A stretch of 64,000 bases of DNA, taken from positions 2,868,259 to 2,932,258 of the forward strand of contig OZ038326.1 of assembly GCA_964035795.1 (NCBI GenBank). The letters run 5' to 3'. Below, piece by piece: positions 1 through 14,300 of the stretch. The stretch's first letter is position 1. The number at the start of each line of letters is the position of its first letter. Under the pieces are notes generated by a model. That model was given only the letters and a program-made list of their open reading frames with translations, searched no databases and had not been told where the DNA came from. Source of the DNA: Pterobdella sp. o SKG-2022. Lineage: Eukaryota > Annelida > Clitellata > Hirudinida > Piscicolidae. The translations under genes were made by a program, and so were the position numbers.

Positions 1-200
1 CTCATCAATCAATTTATTTTTAAGCAGAAAACAAAGAAAAGCTACTAAGAAAAATTATAAATATCATTTTGAAACTTGGAAACTCCGTGTAATTTACAAT
101 AAATTCATTTTTTAAATCCTTTTTCATTGTTAAAAAAAAATAAATAGAAAAATAATATTTTCCAACGGTTTTTAAATTATTTCAGTCATATTTTTATCTG

Positions 201-262
201 ATTGAACCCGGTTACTTTAGATAACTAGTCTAACGCTCAACCAGCTGAGCTATGCGGGCCGA
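201..262 (-). repeat. tRNA-Thr(AGU)-like SINE head, 3'-truncated
   Basis: Read on the minus strand, this matches the copy at 24548-24620. It has an acceptor-like GGCCCGC, a pol III A-box (TAGCTCAGCTGG), a 5-bp anticodon stem (TTAGA/TCTAA) around loop CTAGTTA with anticodon AGT, and the start of the B-box (GGTTCAATC). The 3' half of the T stem and the acceptor 3' strand are missing and AT-rich sequence follows, so it cannot fold as a full tRNA. It is most likely a tRNA-derived dispersed repeat rather than a working gene. Confidence 0.6.
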
Positions 263-1711
263 TAAATGTTACAAATTAGACTAATTTAAAATTACAATTT
301 ACTTTCAAAAAATGTAAAACTCAAAGTTTTGAACTAAAAATATATATTATGAAAAATTTTTTAAAATATTTTTTTACAGCTTGAAATTTACATCATACAA
401 CTTTAATTAAAAAACACAATCTAGTTTATTAGTGAATAAAAAACTTGAGTCAAAATAATTTATTCTATGTTTATCTACATTAAAAACCTCCCTTTCGGCT
501 GAAAATACATCGAATTTGAAACTTTTTTATTTAAAGACACTTTCCCGAAATGCTTAAAATAATTTTTCTCTAAGCGTAGGTTTTCAATGATTAAGAGATT
601 TTTTCTCAAAATCTCAGTCATTTTAATACTAAACAACATTAATGAACTTTTGTGACACCAATATAAAACTGAAAAAGAACCACTAAAAAAACCGTATCAA
701 TACTATAAGTTGATTTTTAGTACGCCTTATTCAAGCTGCTACTTACGAAGTGAGACATGTTATTTTACACTACCTTTAAACACTCCTTAACTGATATTAG
801 TACCATTACAGTACACGCTTCATGCTAAACGCCCACAACTTATATTGAAACATCGGATTACATAGTTAATTATACGATTGCTACAAAAACACAAAACTAT
901 TGGAGAAATATTTTGAAAAGCCAACATGCGTCGTAAAAAATGGTGGGAGTTTACGTATTACACATTACTGATAATGAAGTGAACTTGTGTTATTTGATAG
1001 AAAATAAATTGATGATTGGGTGAACTTATATGCTTTTAAGGAACATTTAGGTTTAAATTCATACAGGTTTGTGTTGAGATAATTGAAGTTATATGATTCT
1101 CTGTGAGTGCAGTGGTTTTAAATGGGAATAAGGAATGCGGTTTAAGCATTGGTGGTATTAAGTTTTAATGGAGTGGAGAATGTGCTGAAGGGTTTGCCAC
1201 ATAGTATGTTGGTGGTGATATTGGAAAAAAATCAATAGAATCATAAAGTTAGAAATGGTATCGAGTTTATTATGAGTAGAAAAATATTTGAAGTGAAGTT
1301 TATAAAAAGTATAATAATCAACCTGTAACACAGTTGAAGTTTATATTTTGATTTTCTGCCTATTTTCACTGTTTATCAAAATTACTTTGAAATAAATTTT
1401 GAACTTTTTTTAGAATTTTATCTCGTTATATCTTCCATTAGACGTTTTTTTTTTATAAAAAAAAATCACAAACACCAATGAAAGGTAAATTTTTACATAA
1501 TGGCTGGAAACACAGCAAAAGTAACTATATATTATCTATAATAAATTTTAATTTTTATACAAACTATTAATTATTTCATTTTTTTGATAAATTTAACCCT
1601 AACATTATCACAAAGCCAGTCTATACTACACCTTCCATATAATATATAAACTTCAAAATCCCATTTCGAAGTGTTTTCCACACTAAGTTTAATAAAGACC
1701 TACAATTTCAG

Positions 1712-1758
1712 CTTGACACGCCATCGGATTGGGTACTTGATCAGGGGTTGATTGGCGG
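1712..1758 (+). CDS. Candidate 47-nt internal exon, product unknown
   Basis: A G+C-rich island is preceded by a good acceptor (tacaatttcag) and followed by GTGAAG. Read in phase 0 it encodes LDTPSDWVLDQGLIG plus two bases (phase 2 out). The local composition stands out sharply from the flanks. No family is recognised, and no phase-compatible partner exon was found nearby. It could be a chance island. Confidence 0.3.
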
Positions 1759-2485
1759 GTGAAGAAGAGCTGTGGTTTTGTTTTTTGGGTGGTTTTTCAT
1801 GTATTTAGTTCATTTTTTTTGGTTTTTATGTCAACTTTATTTTTTTTTAATTTTTTTTAGATTGCTTTTTTATTTATTTTTTTTTATGTTTTTGCCTATT
1901 TGGTTTTTGTTTATTGGTCTTTATCTACTTTTTTTATTTATTAGCTTTTGTTCAACTTTCTATTCAACATGTAGCATTATTGTATATTTTTTAATGAAAA
2001 TGATACGTAGAACTATGAGTTGCTAGCTACCATTTGGTAGATAAAAACTATTGGAAATAAAAGCAGTAATTAAAACTGAAAAAATTTTGAGTTTTTTTCT
2101 TTATTTAAAACATAAGTTTTTTAAATTTAAAAATTATGACGTTGAAATAAAGCAAAATTTAATGATGGCTTTTCATGTTGAGTCTAAAAACTTGAGCTTT
2201 TAATTCTTCGATAAAGGCATTATAAACCTCAATCTCAAGCAAAACCACGTTCAATCCTGCTTGTATAAGTTTGTCTGAATTTTTCATTAAGAATTAATCT
2301 AAATTTATTTTCACATTTTTTGCTAATTTTTCGTAATGTTTATTTAATTCCCAAGTTTTATGCAAATATGAAAAAAAAATTTTCTGCCTATAATTTTTTT
2401 CTGGATCGTTACAAAAAAAGAACTATTCTAGACGCAATTTTTCAAAAAAAATGTTTTTCTGAAAAATGAAAAAACGTGGAAGTGT

Positions 2486-2625
2486 GGGCGTGGCACACCT
2501 TTTACGTACACATACACACCTTTCTACACAACACATACACACACTTTTTCACGCACACCCTCACACAACTTCCTACACAGCACACACCCGCTTTTCCATA
2601 CAACATACACACGCTCTTTTTAAAT
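2486..2625. repeat. Degenerate CA-rich tract
   Basis: The tract is a run of imperfect CACACA-type motifs interrupted by TTTTC and TACAC segments (cacaccttttacgtacacat and similar). It is a decayed dinucleotide microsatellite with no coding content. Confidence 0.7.
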
Positions 2626-3020
2626 TCCCACACTGCATATAAGAACTGTGTTTAAACAAAACAGTGCACAAAAAATAATGAAAAAAAAACTACAGAGATT
2701 ATTTGATTTTGTTCTATACCAAAAATTAGTTGAGAAATTGCCAAATGGAGTTCACAAAAAAAACTTGCTCTACTTATTCGTGCAATAAACAAGCACCTAA
2801 CTGAAAACTCAAAAAATTAAACAAATACAGCTTTCCTCTCAAAATCACTAAAAAATTAATTATGCTCCGGAGATGTTGATGGGTTAACTAAAAATTTATT
2901 TATCTTGAAAACTAAGACGAAGAAAATGAAGTGTTTTATAATTACGTTAGTACAGACGACCTTGCCTTAGTTTGCACGAGCATCTTTAGAGCACTTCAGA
3001 GTATATTTGTAGTTTTCATT

Positions 3021-3067
3021 ATAACAACAACAACAACAAAAATAATAATAATAATAATAATAATAAT
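3021..3067. repeat. Compound (CAA)n/(TAA)n microsatellite
   Basis: About five CAA units run directly into about nine TAA units and end at TAATGAT. It is non-coding. Confidence 0.85.
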
Positions 3068-5264
3068 GATTTTATAGAATATATCATGATAATAGCTTCA
3101 TATACTATTTTTGCAACCAAACATCAAATGGTATGAATTTGAACACTGTTATTTGAAAAGCTCTATATATTATTCATATGATTAAGTATATACACAGAAA
3201 TTTTTTTTAGTGGTATAGCGTTTATTTTTGTTTTTTTAAACTTTTTATGTACTTGAAATTTCCGGAGTTTATGATTTAAAAGAATACAAACATAGCGTAG
3301 GAGGTGAATATGAAAACCAGTTTAACGCCATATAGACAAATAAGGCTTTGAGTCTCTGCGTCTGCTAAGAATGCTAGGAAAAATTTGACTTGATGTTTTT
3401 TTTCTATAATATAATTTATAAAAAAATTTCAAGCCATCTGGAAGTTTAATTTCATAGATGATGTCACAATGGCTAAAAAAAGGAAAAAAAAGCCTTAATG
3501 AAACGAGTGAAAATCTGAAAAAACGACTTGGAAATGCTTAAATACTCCAGTAAACGTTATCCAACATTTCTGAATCATGGGTAAGTGACTGTAACTCAGC
3601 ACTGATTCCAAACAACCTATTTTCAAAACTATGATCTATACTAAAAAAACTGATATCAAGATAAGATGAAAAAGTTTAAAATCTGTAAAAAGAAATAAAT
3701 TAAGCGTAAAATTTTTTGAAAAAAAAGTTGAGAAATTCACTATTTTATAATATTAAAAATAACACAAAACTCCCCGAGGCGTTCACAAAAACTAATGGAG
3801 ACGGACTGAATAAAATTTTTTGACTGTGTTATATAACTTAAATTTGGTTCGAAAAATTTTTATTATCAAGCTTAGAAGGTTGAGTTCTAATTTTTATTTT
3901 AACTGAGCGCTATAAAAAAATATATAGAAATGAGTAATAAAAAAAACATTGGTGTTGATAGAAAAATAAATTAATGTGTAAAAGTTTATTTTTATTTTTA
4001 AAAAACTTTTTATTTTATAATGAAAATTTATTTTATTTCATAAATCAAAACTAAGTTCACTTTTAATTAAAAATTTATTCTATTTTATAACCAATATGGC
4101 CTATGGAAAAGATGATACCCTATCATTGCTAAGTATTTGCATATAAATAAGTTTAAATATTGATGCAAGTATTGAAAAAACCATAAAAAATAATTTTTTT
4201 ACTTTTAACTATAAATTTCAAGAAGTAATTGTTGATTTAAGCCCAAGGTTTTACATGCCATGTATGATTCTGAATGAAACAAGTTATCTCATTTTGTAAA
4301 GATAGTCTTCATTCATTTATATAAAGCTGGATGATTTAATGAATTGAGAGAAAAAAACTCAAAAAATTTATTTCAGAAATATTAACAGTAAACTGTATCG
4401 AAAATTTGTCATTTCATTAATGTACTGAAAAAAATATTTTAAAAAATTAAAAAATAAAATAATTTTGTTTAAAAAAAGAAAAAAAATATATTCTGGTTTT
4501 ATCAATGTTTTTGTTTCATTCTCAGTTTTTTCCTACAGTTTAGAAATCGTATTTAAACATACAAAGTTGTTTGTGGGTTTGATAATGATTTAACAAATTA
4601 AGCGCTATAGAATCACATTTTACATGTATATTTATTTATCTGCTAGTAAAAAGTTACATTATAATGTACTATAACCAACTACTACCATTTGTTAAATATA
4701 CAAAAGATAATTTTTAAAAAATTTCAATTAACTAAAGTTGACGAAAACATTTTGTAATTGCAAACATTAAAAGTTTCTTAAAAATTCACATTTGAAAACT
4801 AAAATTATTAATTTGCACTCGAAACCTAAGACCAATATAAATTTTAATTAACAACAAGACAAAAATGATATCAAAAAAACATTCATATGCTTTTCAATCA
4901 TCCAAAAAATGCCAAAGTTAAGGTCAAATGTCTATTTTTAAACTTTTTTAACGAAATTATATAACAATCCAAGCTTTCAAACCACTTTATCTAATAAAGC
5001 ACAAAGGTGTGTATCACAATAAAATCCTCTATTACAATGAATAAAACTGTATATGACAAAACAATATCCATACATACTAACTGATAAAAGTAAAATAAAA
5101 ACTCACTTTGGCTTAAAGACAAGTCAACTCCACTTTAAGCTGTCCACTCCAAGTGTGTAGTGACGTTTAATGTATTTATAAGGTGTTCAATTCGTCCTCT
5201 CAAGCTGACAGTTCCAACTGCATTCATGAAGTCTGTGTGTGTATAGAGAAGAAATATTATCCAT

Positions 5265-5286
5265 GTATATATATATATATATTATA
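5265..5286. repeat. (TA)n microsatellite
   Basis: A short pure TA dinucleotide run lies in an AT-only neighbourhood that extends to about 5460. Confidence 0.8.
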
Positions 5287-8200
5287 TGTTGTATTTTTAT
5301 CCATATAATATTTATAATGGATAAAATGTATATTTATATGTATTATAGTTATCTAATACATTATACAATTGTTATATCTATTCTATAATTACAGGAAGTT
5401 ATAAAAATGAAGACGTATTATATATATCATGTATTTAATATGAATATATATTTTTTATAAATGAAGATTTATATATGTCCATTTATTAATTGTGATCTTT
5501 TTTCTCCAATTATGTCACCTGTTCACCGTGCCAAGCACAAAGCAATGCAGCAAAAACAAGCGATACCTACATTTTCTGTGTTAAACCATTCTGGTTTATG
5601 GCTTCGAGTGTTTTGGGTCTTATTCACATTTTTTGTTACTTTTTATCTGAAGAATTTGGTAGTTTTTGTGAGTTTATGGGAACTTTATTGAGAGATATCA
5701 TGGTGAACTCATAAAAAATATGAGATTTTTTTGCGTGAGTTTTCAAAGCTTTTTATTTTTCATGTATTTTTTTGATGAACGAATCTTCAAATTCTTAGCT
5801 TTTCGCGTTAAGTTTTTTTTTTAGTTTTTTTCTTTGAAAATTAAAATTTTTCAAGTCACACAACATTTTACTATCCAATACATTACATTTAAAGTTAATT
5901 TTAACCAGGAAATACCTATTATAATGGCAATGAAAGAAGAAGAGGAGTGGATCGATTTGTTAATCTACACTTATTAAACGGGGCAGGTATGTACGGCATC
6001 AAATGGCGTCTCATTGAGATAATAATGAGGCCTTAGTTAATTGTTTGATGACCATTTCAGAATCTGGAAGTCAGAATACTGATTTTTTGAAAGCTCATAA
6101 TTCTTTAATATTAAAATTTTTGAATTTGAAGTTTATATTTTATATTTTGTATCAATGTTTATTGGTGAAGCTAATAATTTTCCAAAAAAATTCCATGGAA
6201 TATCCGGTCACTATAGAATAAAAAATATTTATTCTGCTGAAACTTGATGCATTGAAGATGTTGTAAATCTGGGCTTTCCATGAAATCATATAGTGCATAA
6301 ACTACACATTATATGAATATTTTTTTAATTATTATGTTTATTATGTATAATAAATGAATATTAATGAAGTAAATCTGCATCATGGAGTATTTGAATAATT
6401 TCGAAAAGCTTCGTACTTTTTCCAATATGAATATAATTTCAGAATACTAGTTAGTTTATTAAAATACGAAACTTTTTTTTATCAACGGAACATTTTCAAG
6501 TATTTTCCAATGTGTTTAAACACAAAAGGTAATTTTGTTAAGTATAAAGCTTTTCGTTAACAAAGTAACATCATCAAGTACTTAATAAATTTACTTTTTG
6601 CAGTATTTATAATGTCTAAAGAAGATTATTATGTTTTTCAATATATTTTTTATCAAGTTCTTCACACAAAACTGAGATGAACTAAATAAACATTAAAAAA
6701 CAGACAAATCTACATAAATATCTATTTAACGCAGCCAAGTATGCCTCATAAATTCAATGTTGACGTTAAGAATTAACTGGGGAAACACTTGGTTGAGTAT
6801 AATATTTAATGGTGTTAGAAGAAAAATGAAACAACCTCCTAGAAGATTGCTTTTTAAGGTTTTCCTTTTTGGGTTTTTGTTTTGGGTTTTTATATTTTTA
6901 ACCATTTATAGTATTTTTTTGCCAGTTTTAGAAATGTTTATTCACAATAATGAATTAAAATTCATGCTTTGTAATCAAGCGAAAGATTATTTGGTAGGTG
7001 ATTTTTCTGATTTTATTTTCAACTCATATAGCATTTATCAAGTGCACAGTTTAACATCAAAAAAAACAATTACTATGGTAGTTTAGTGGACCTAACACGG
7101 ACAGATTGTGTATTGAGTGTACAGCAGTGTACCAATTAAAAGTGATGATTAAATACAACGCCTCAGCACGTGTTATAGCCAAGAGGTATATAACATATAC
7201 AAAACTTTACTTTTACACACCTCATTTCAGAAATTTGTAACAGATACACATATAAGGGGAAAAAGTTCGAAAAATTCACTTTTAAAATAAAAAAACTTGA
7301 AATTGATAGTTTATATTTTGAAGAGCAGTATTTTCCATTTTAAGTGTAAAGATACAATTTCACAAACTTATGGAAGATCGAGATGATTTGTACAAATAAT
7401 CATTCGTGTTGGTAGACATTTTTCATTTTGCAATAAATCATTTAAAATTATTGCTTTCAGGATTTTTTTTTCAATAGATTTGTCTTTCAAAAAAAAGGAT
7501 TTCTATTTTTTTTTTTCAATAATAGCAATTTGAAATTTTGAGATTTCCTTTTTGACATGTATTGAATATTGTTGCAAAATATAGTTTTTGGCAACATATA
7601 GCTTCAGTTTTGAAACAGTAAAAAAAATTTTAAAGAAAAAATAAAATACAAGTTTTCAACAAATAAATAAATAACATGGAAATTATTGAAAAAATTTAAT
7701 ATTCACCAAAAACATTGTGAACAAAATCATAGCAAAACTCATGCAAGATTCAAACCTTCGCTTCTGGAACACAAAAGCTTTCTCTATTTAGATATCTTGC
7801 CAGAAAACTGTGAGAATGATTCTTTATTCTATCAGCTCTCAAACCTTGATCCCATGTTCTTTTCAGCTTGTCGGTGTGATGGGAACAACGAAAAAAAAAC
7901 AATTGTCTGAAAAAAATCTAGATTGAACAATATCATGAAATAAAAATAAATCATGGGAATAATTGAATTTCAATATAAATTAAAAAAATATATAAATTTA
8001 TATACTTTCTTTATTCAAGCTTTATTGTGAAGTTTACCTCCAAAGGTGAAGCTTTAAGCTTGGGAACCCTTCTTGGTTTAAGAACTTTTTTCTTAATACA
8101 TTTATTCATTCTGTTTTTCAATTTTATTTTATTTAAATTATGAAATCAAAGTATTTTTGAAATTAAAAAAAATTTTTTTTTTAAAAACTTGAAAAAATTT

Positions 8201-9400
8201 ATGTTGGCGAGAAAAACTCAGCGCATGTCGTTTCAATTGATCCGCATAGATCGTGCTTGAAAAGTGTTTATTGCCTTGTGTTTTATCTGGCGCAGTAAAA
8301 TCGAACCACACGAGCGACAACCTTGCAAAAATATATTTGATTATTTGAAGATTTTTTGTCAACCAATCAAACATGTTTAGTGAGGTAGTCGCTTGTTTGT
8401 TTTGATTCTACTGCGTCAAATGAAACACACAGTAATAAACACTGCTTGAACGGAAAATCTTCAAGTTATACACATGGTTTTAAATTAAGACCATTTTTCA
8501 ATGAAACTATCGTGATTATCAAAAAAATATGTCAACAAAAAACGTCAGAATTGCTTTAAAAAGCAATATAAAACTGATGGCTACTTCGGAAGCATTAATA
8601 AAAAAGTGCAACTTCCATAGGGGTTTTAATGAAGCACTGTTGTCCATTAAAAGTAACTTGTTCAAAATTTGTAAAAATTCTATTAACAAAAACTAATTAA
8701 AAACAATAACTCCGTTTAAAAGGCTTAGTTCCCATTGTTTTCAACCATTAAGTAAAACATAAACTCCAAAGAAACGGTTGCAATAAAAAAGACTAATCAA
8801 TTAAATGGTTTTGAAAAAAGATTATTCTCTATTGAATGTTAATTCACTAACATAAATATATGAATGCGTAGACGATAAAAGAAAATTACTTACTATAGCG
8901 ATAATACATTAACCTTTAATGATTTCGGTGTGTGGAGGAGGGTCTAATTATGAGTAGTGTGCTCTAGTATTGAGTGGTCTACTAATGGACATAAATATTG
9001 TTAAAGTTTATTTGAAAGTGAGAGTTTTTGAGCAAACTTTTTGTGTATATTTCCCTCTTTCTTCTTTTTATAATAATTATAAGGCCGAAAGTTTTCTGAA
9101 GCTTATAAATACATCCATAATTGTATTGTATATTGTTTAAAACATTTGATCTGTGATTCAAAATATTAAAAATAGAAAAGTTGAAAAGACTCAATCTCTT
9201 TGAATTCATTTTCTACCAAATCATTACTTTTTTGTTGCATGGCCTAAATTTTAAAATAGCGGGTCTTCAGCCTTCGTGTTGTTTGGTACTGTAGCGAATT
9301 TTATAGAGAAGGTCATAAAAGTAAAAATAATTAATATAAATAAAAATTAAAATAATAATGGAAATATTAAAATCAATAATGAATAGAATAAAATAATTAT

Positions 9401-9512
9401 AAAAATAAATAATAATAAAAATAAATAATAATATAAATAAATAATAATATAAATAAATAATAATAAAAATAAATAATAATAAAAATAAATAATAATAAAA
9501 ATAAATAATAAT
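9401..9512. repeat. 16-bp minisatellite, seven tandem units
   Basis: Seven consecutive 16-bp units, consensus aaaaataaataataat, run in exact register. Units 3 and 4 share a single A-to-T change at position 2. On the minus strand the array is read as a low-complexity Tyr/Ile/Leu ORF (9347-9547), which is an artefact of the repeat. The G+C-richer edge at 9515-9545 ends the array. Confidence 0.85.
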
Positions 9513-11390
9513 AAAATGCTTCGATCACTAAGCGAGAGCCAAGGCATAAAAGAAGATTTAACTAAAAAGAATTTCTTTTGAGGATCAAATTAAAATTTCA
9601 ATTAACCTTTGAATTCAAAGTGTTCTCAATTGAAAACTTATGAAGTTATAAACCGCGAAATCGGCTTAATTCTACTCATACCCTAATACAATTATACAAC
9701 GGGTCAGGCTTTACGGAATACAAAATGAGATTTTTAGAAACGCTGTATGTTTTTTAAACTTGACTTTCGTACAATGACTTATAATATTTATCAAGAAGAT
9801 TTTGATAGTTTTATTTAGTGAACATTTTAGCTCAAATTTTCAATAAACGTGTTTTAAAAAAGTCGTCATAAGTTGGAGTTATCGTATGGATTTCAAAGGC
9901 AGTAAAGTAACTTACGAAAATTCTATACAATTTCTTTCAAAAGTAATGAATGCCTTAATATTAAATTTGGTGCCCAAAATGTCGTCAAATATTATTAAAA
10001 GAAGAAATCTACGAGCCACTGTCTTTTGTAAATCTTCTTGGAGCTTATATCATACGCTATTGTAACCAAAAAGATTAAAAACCGGAAAAGCTCGTTTAAA
10101 ATATTAACGAAAATGTATTAACCATTGAAAAGTGGTCAGTTATCATACTGATTAATAACTTTCCAATCATTTTTTCTGTAAGAAATAAAAAATATGTAAC
10201 CAAAAATTTAATGGGGAGACTAAGTGAAGAAGTGAGATCAGTTATGGAATGAACTGACAGATGGAGACCCCTACATGAAAACCTACAATATAAACTAACA
10301 CTATTCCATAAATACCTTCAAATCAATGTAGTCAGCGTTCTATTTATTTACCATGAACCACTTCTGTTTTTTATAATTTTTTAGCCACTAAAAGTGTTTG
10401 ATTGAAATTTTAGTTAATTGATCGTTCTTCATTGTTTATCAAATTGTCTTTTTATATACTATCTTTAATCTACCATTTAGGTTGACTTTTGCATTTTGAA
10501 CCGTAATATTAGGTTTTGAAGAGTTATAACAAATCCAGCTTGCAACAGTTTCTGAACTCATTATCATATGATATTTATTATCATTTGTGTCACAAGGAGA
10601 TTTCGATCAATGAAGAGTATGTATTTGATTTATTTTCATTATTGTAAATGTGAACTTAACTTACGAAGTTTCATGTTTTCCAGTTGTTTGATTTGAATAA
10701 TTTGTGTACTACGCTAGTTTATTCATTAATTTCAAATAAACAGTGAGCAGTTCATCAGAAACCTTTGTGAGCTTTAAATTTTAGAAAAATAAATTTTATC
10801 TAGTGAATTTTTTATACACTAATATAAGTATATTTATTGTCTGAATTGATATTATTTTATTATTATTATCATTCAAACATCATTTTTTAACAGAATAAAA
10901 TATTACTATTTCCTTCAAAAATTCCAGCTTTAGACACAAGCACTTTATGCTTACTATAGAAAATTATTTAAAAATAATTATTATAAACTATAACTTATAT
11001 AATGTCATATAAGGTATAACGTTTTTTACCCTGACCAATTGAATTGGAGCAGATTTTTTTGATTTGGTATTTCTTTCGGTGAAAAGGCATTTTAAAAAAT
11101 CATTTATTTTAAAAATATTAACGAGAAATAGCAAAACAAAACCAAACCGAAACAATGCTTTTTTAGCCTGAACTTCCATTGCTTTAAACTATACATTCTT
11201 TCAATAAATATCTTCATGTTATAGAAATAACTAACCAAGAGCTTTTAGTAATTACACTGCTACTTCACATACAGCTGTAAACTTTATGGTCATATTTCAC
11301 GAGCCGTACTTTTATGTTTGTATCATATTCAGTTTGAAAAGAAATAATTGTAGTTAACTAATTTCAATTTTTATTTTCTGAAGAACAAAT

Positions 11391-14300
11391 ATGATTAAAA
11401 AAGCTTTTCTAATTTTAATTTTATCATTTTTAATTTACAAAGGGTTTTTTTTAAGGCATCAAGTTTTTTCCACTTATATTTAAATAAATTTTATTAAAAA
11501 ATTATCCATTATTGATAACACTTGAGATAAGTAAAACTATTTTTTTGCAAAACTAAGTTAAATCACTAATTTGAAATATTGTTCTTAATTCCGAAAGTTT
11601 AAAGCTTGGATTTTTTAGACACGTCTTCAATCATCACCCAAAAAACTGCCACTTCATTCCAGAAATCAGTGAGTTTATTTTAAAGTTATTAATAAAATAA
11701 GCTTTTTCATATTAAAGACATATATTATATAAAATGTATAAGCTGATAAAAACTGACTTAAGTCTAAGACATTTTTTTATGGTGTGTGTTTATAGGATTT
11801 GATATTAAAAAATATTTTTTAGTGAACATATTGAAATATGAATATTTCACAGTTGAAGGATCTGAAGACATACAAACAATACCAGGAGGTAAAGCTTTTG
11901 TTTCCTCTGTGAGTTCTGATTTCAATTTAACTTAAATAGTCATTATTCATATTAGCTTCAACCGAGTTATTGCTCTTAACCAGTTTCTTTTTGAAAAAAT
12001 AATCAAATTTATTCATACATTCTTTTAAAAGCTTGAAGACGAATATACAATAATTAACATCTAAATAGCTTTATTTCTACAGAATGCAAACATTTTTTTT
12101 CAAATTTATACAACTTAGTTGAACACGCAGGGTTACAATGGAGGCAAAGATGATAAGGGCAGTATATATTTGTTGGATCTGAAGAAACTTCAGCAAGGAG
12201 AGTATAAGGCAACTAAATTACAAGTTTGTGGCTTATCATTATTTTTCATTTAATTTTGTTATTATTATTAGTTTTATTATTATTATTATTACTGTTGTTT
12301 TAAATCCTATTATTATTTTTGTTATATATTATTTTTGTTATTGTTATTATTATCGTTTTTAACACTATCATTTTAAGAAATATCATTAATAGTAACTCTG
12401 AAAGTATTATTCAATTCCACCTCAGATCAAGTCAAAGGATGGCCGCACAGATTTGCCATATAGTTCTCATGGCTTGTCTGCCTGGGTGCATCCCTCTACA
12501 GGTTAATCATTCAAGTTATTCACATAAAGATGTCAAAAAGTCTTTATGACACTGATAATTTTCAACATTTTACATTTAATTGAGGTTTCAAGCTAATCAA
12601 TTTAGTTATTGAAAAATCATAATAGAATGAATTACCCTAATAATAAAAATAATAATTTTGACAAATTTTTTCTGACAATTATTCAAAAGTAAACTCAACT
12701 AACCAACCAACAAAAAAGGTATGGTTTATCTGTATGCTATCAACCATCATGGGGGGAGAGAAACAGTAGAAAAACTGAGGTATAATGAGGAGGAGGGGGT
12801 GTTGGTGCAAGAAAAGACTTTCAGCAGTTCAAGCTTTCATGTGTGAGTTTGTGTGTGGAGGTTTGTGTGTTTTTAAAGGGACTCAAAATATTAACATCAT
12901 TGTTATCTTTTTGCTATGATTATTAAAATGGATTTTAAAAGGAATGATAAGGATGATGAGTATGATGATGATGATAATGATTACTTATTTACAGAACCAA
13001 TGATCTACATGTTATTGAAGAAGACAAATTCTATTTTACAAACTGGGTATACACAAGTGAGGATAATCTAAAAAATTTTTAATAATATTCAATGACAATA
13101 ATAAAAAAATACCAATATTAATATAAAAATATGGGTAAATGTAAAAACAGGGATAAATTTGATAACCATAATAAAATACTATAAAGATGACACCAATATC
13201 AAAATAAAATGAAAAAGATAAATTTAATAAAAATAATAAAAATAAAAATAACGAAACAGGTAAATTTAAATCCAATGAACAAACGATCATTAACTTCCTA
13301 AGAAATAATGATCTAATTAGATTACACTGTTGTACATGCCCCAGTAATTGGAGTTGACAGCAGTCAGTCTAGATTATTGATACTATTTTAGAGTAATTTA
13401 TAAAATATCTCATTTATTTGGACAGAGAGTCCTTACGAAGTTCTCCTCGACTTCCATTGGGGATCTGTGGGTCTGTATGATGACAGACTCGAAGCCCAAG
13501 ACAAAGGGAAACTCATTGCCACAGGCCTCAACACTCCTAATGGCATTATCGCCACTGACAAGTGATTTTTTTTAGATAGTTTATTTACCTTAATCGTTGT
13601 TATCATCATCTTCATCATCATCATTGCTTCTAATTTCATCATCGTCGTCATCATCATCAAACTTTTTGTCTATGTTTTATAACGATGGTTGAAACATCAA
13701 TATTGTTTCCATGCTAACTTACGTCATCAACATCATAAACCTTCCACATCCATGGATGCAGGTATCTGTTTGTGGCCGAATGCGGTAGTGAGAGCATTCT
13801 GGTCTACAGCATCGGTCCACAGCACTCAATAACTTTTCTAAAGGTTATTGGTCGTAACATAGTTGTATTTCTCATTCTAGTCGAACATCAGTCTTGTAAC
13901 TTGAGGTTTCAGTAGCACAATATGTATGTTTCACAGGGCACTGATCTTTTATAGGTTTAATGGGAAAATTAAATGAAAAATTTCTAAATGGCGGAAAATA
14001 AAACTACTTTTTTAAAATTAAAATATTTTCAAAAACCTTATTAATGCTCAAATCTGCAGTCGATGAAGGTGAACATAGCTGTAGACAACCTATCATTGGA
14101 TCCTGTGTCCCACGATATCATTTTGGCGGGCCATCCCATAGCTTATAAGACATTCTTGTACCTAGATAAAAAGATTGCCAGTGCTCCATCTATGGTATAA
14201 CATTTAAATAGTTCACACTAATTTTAGTGTTTTTTTGAGTTCCAAGCTACCTTTTATTGAGATAACTAATTTTAATTAGACTTTTTTGGTTACTGGGTTA

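Larger units (their letters stand above)
263..11390. other. Long AT-rich non-coding stretch upstream of the paraoxonase gene
   Basis: Apart from the small features listed separately (1.7, 2.5, 3.0, 5.27 and 9.4 kb) I see no supportable gene. The ORFs at 1772, 5461, 6757, 7686 and on the minus strand at 8138-9547 have AT-driven composition or lack splice context. A G+C-richer patch at about 8200-8420 reads open on both strands but has no recognisable product. The ORF at 7686-7910 has a more normal amino-acid mix (several Cys) and could hide an exon, but I cannot support it. Confidence 0.5.

Noticed and set aside
1772..2026. 84-codon hydrophobic Phe/Leu ORF
   Set aside because: It is poly-T translated as Phe/Leu; no normal codon mix or splice context.
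9347..9547. Tyr/Ile/Leu-rich minus-strand ORF
   Set aside because: It is the 16-bp minisatellite read in frame.
10988..11179. Minus-strand ORF beginning MEVQAKKALFRFGFVLLFLVN, signal-anchor-like
   Set aside because: It is antisense to and just upstream of the paraoxonase gene, has AT-driven composition after the first 25 codons and no donor or partner exon.
13433..13660. Met-rich minus-strand ORF
   Set aside because: It is a CAT microsatellite plus exon 8 of the paraoxonase gene read on the wrong strand.
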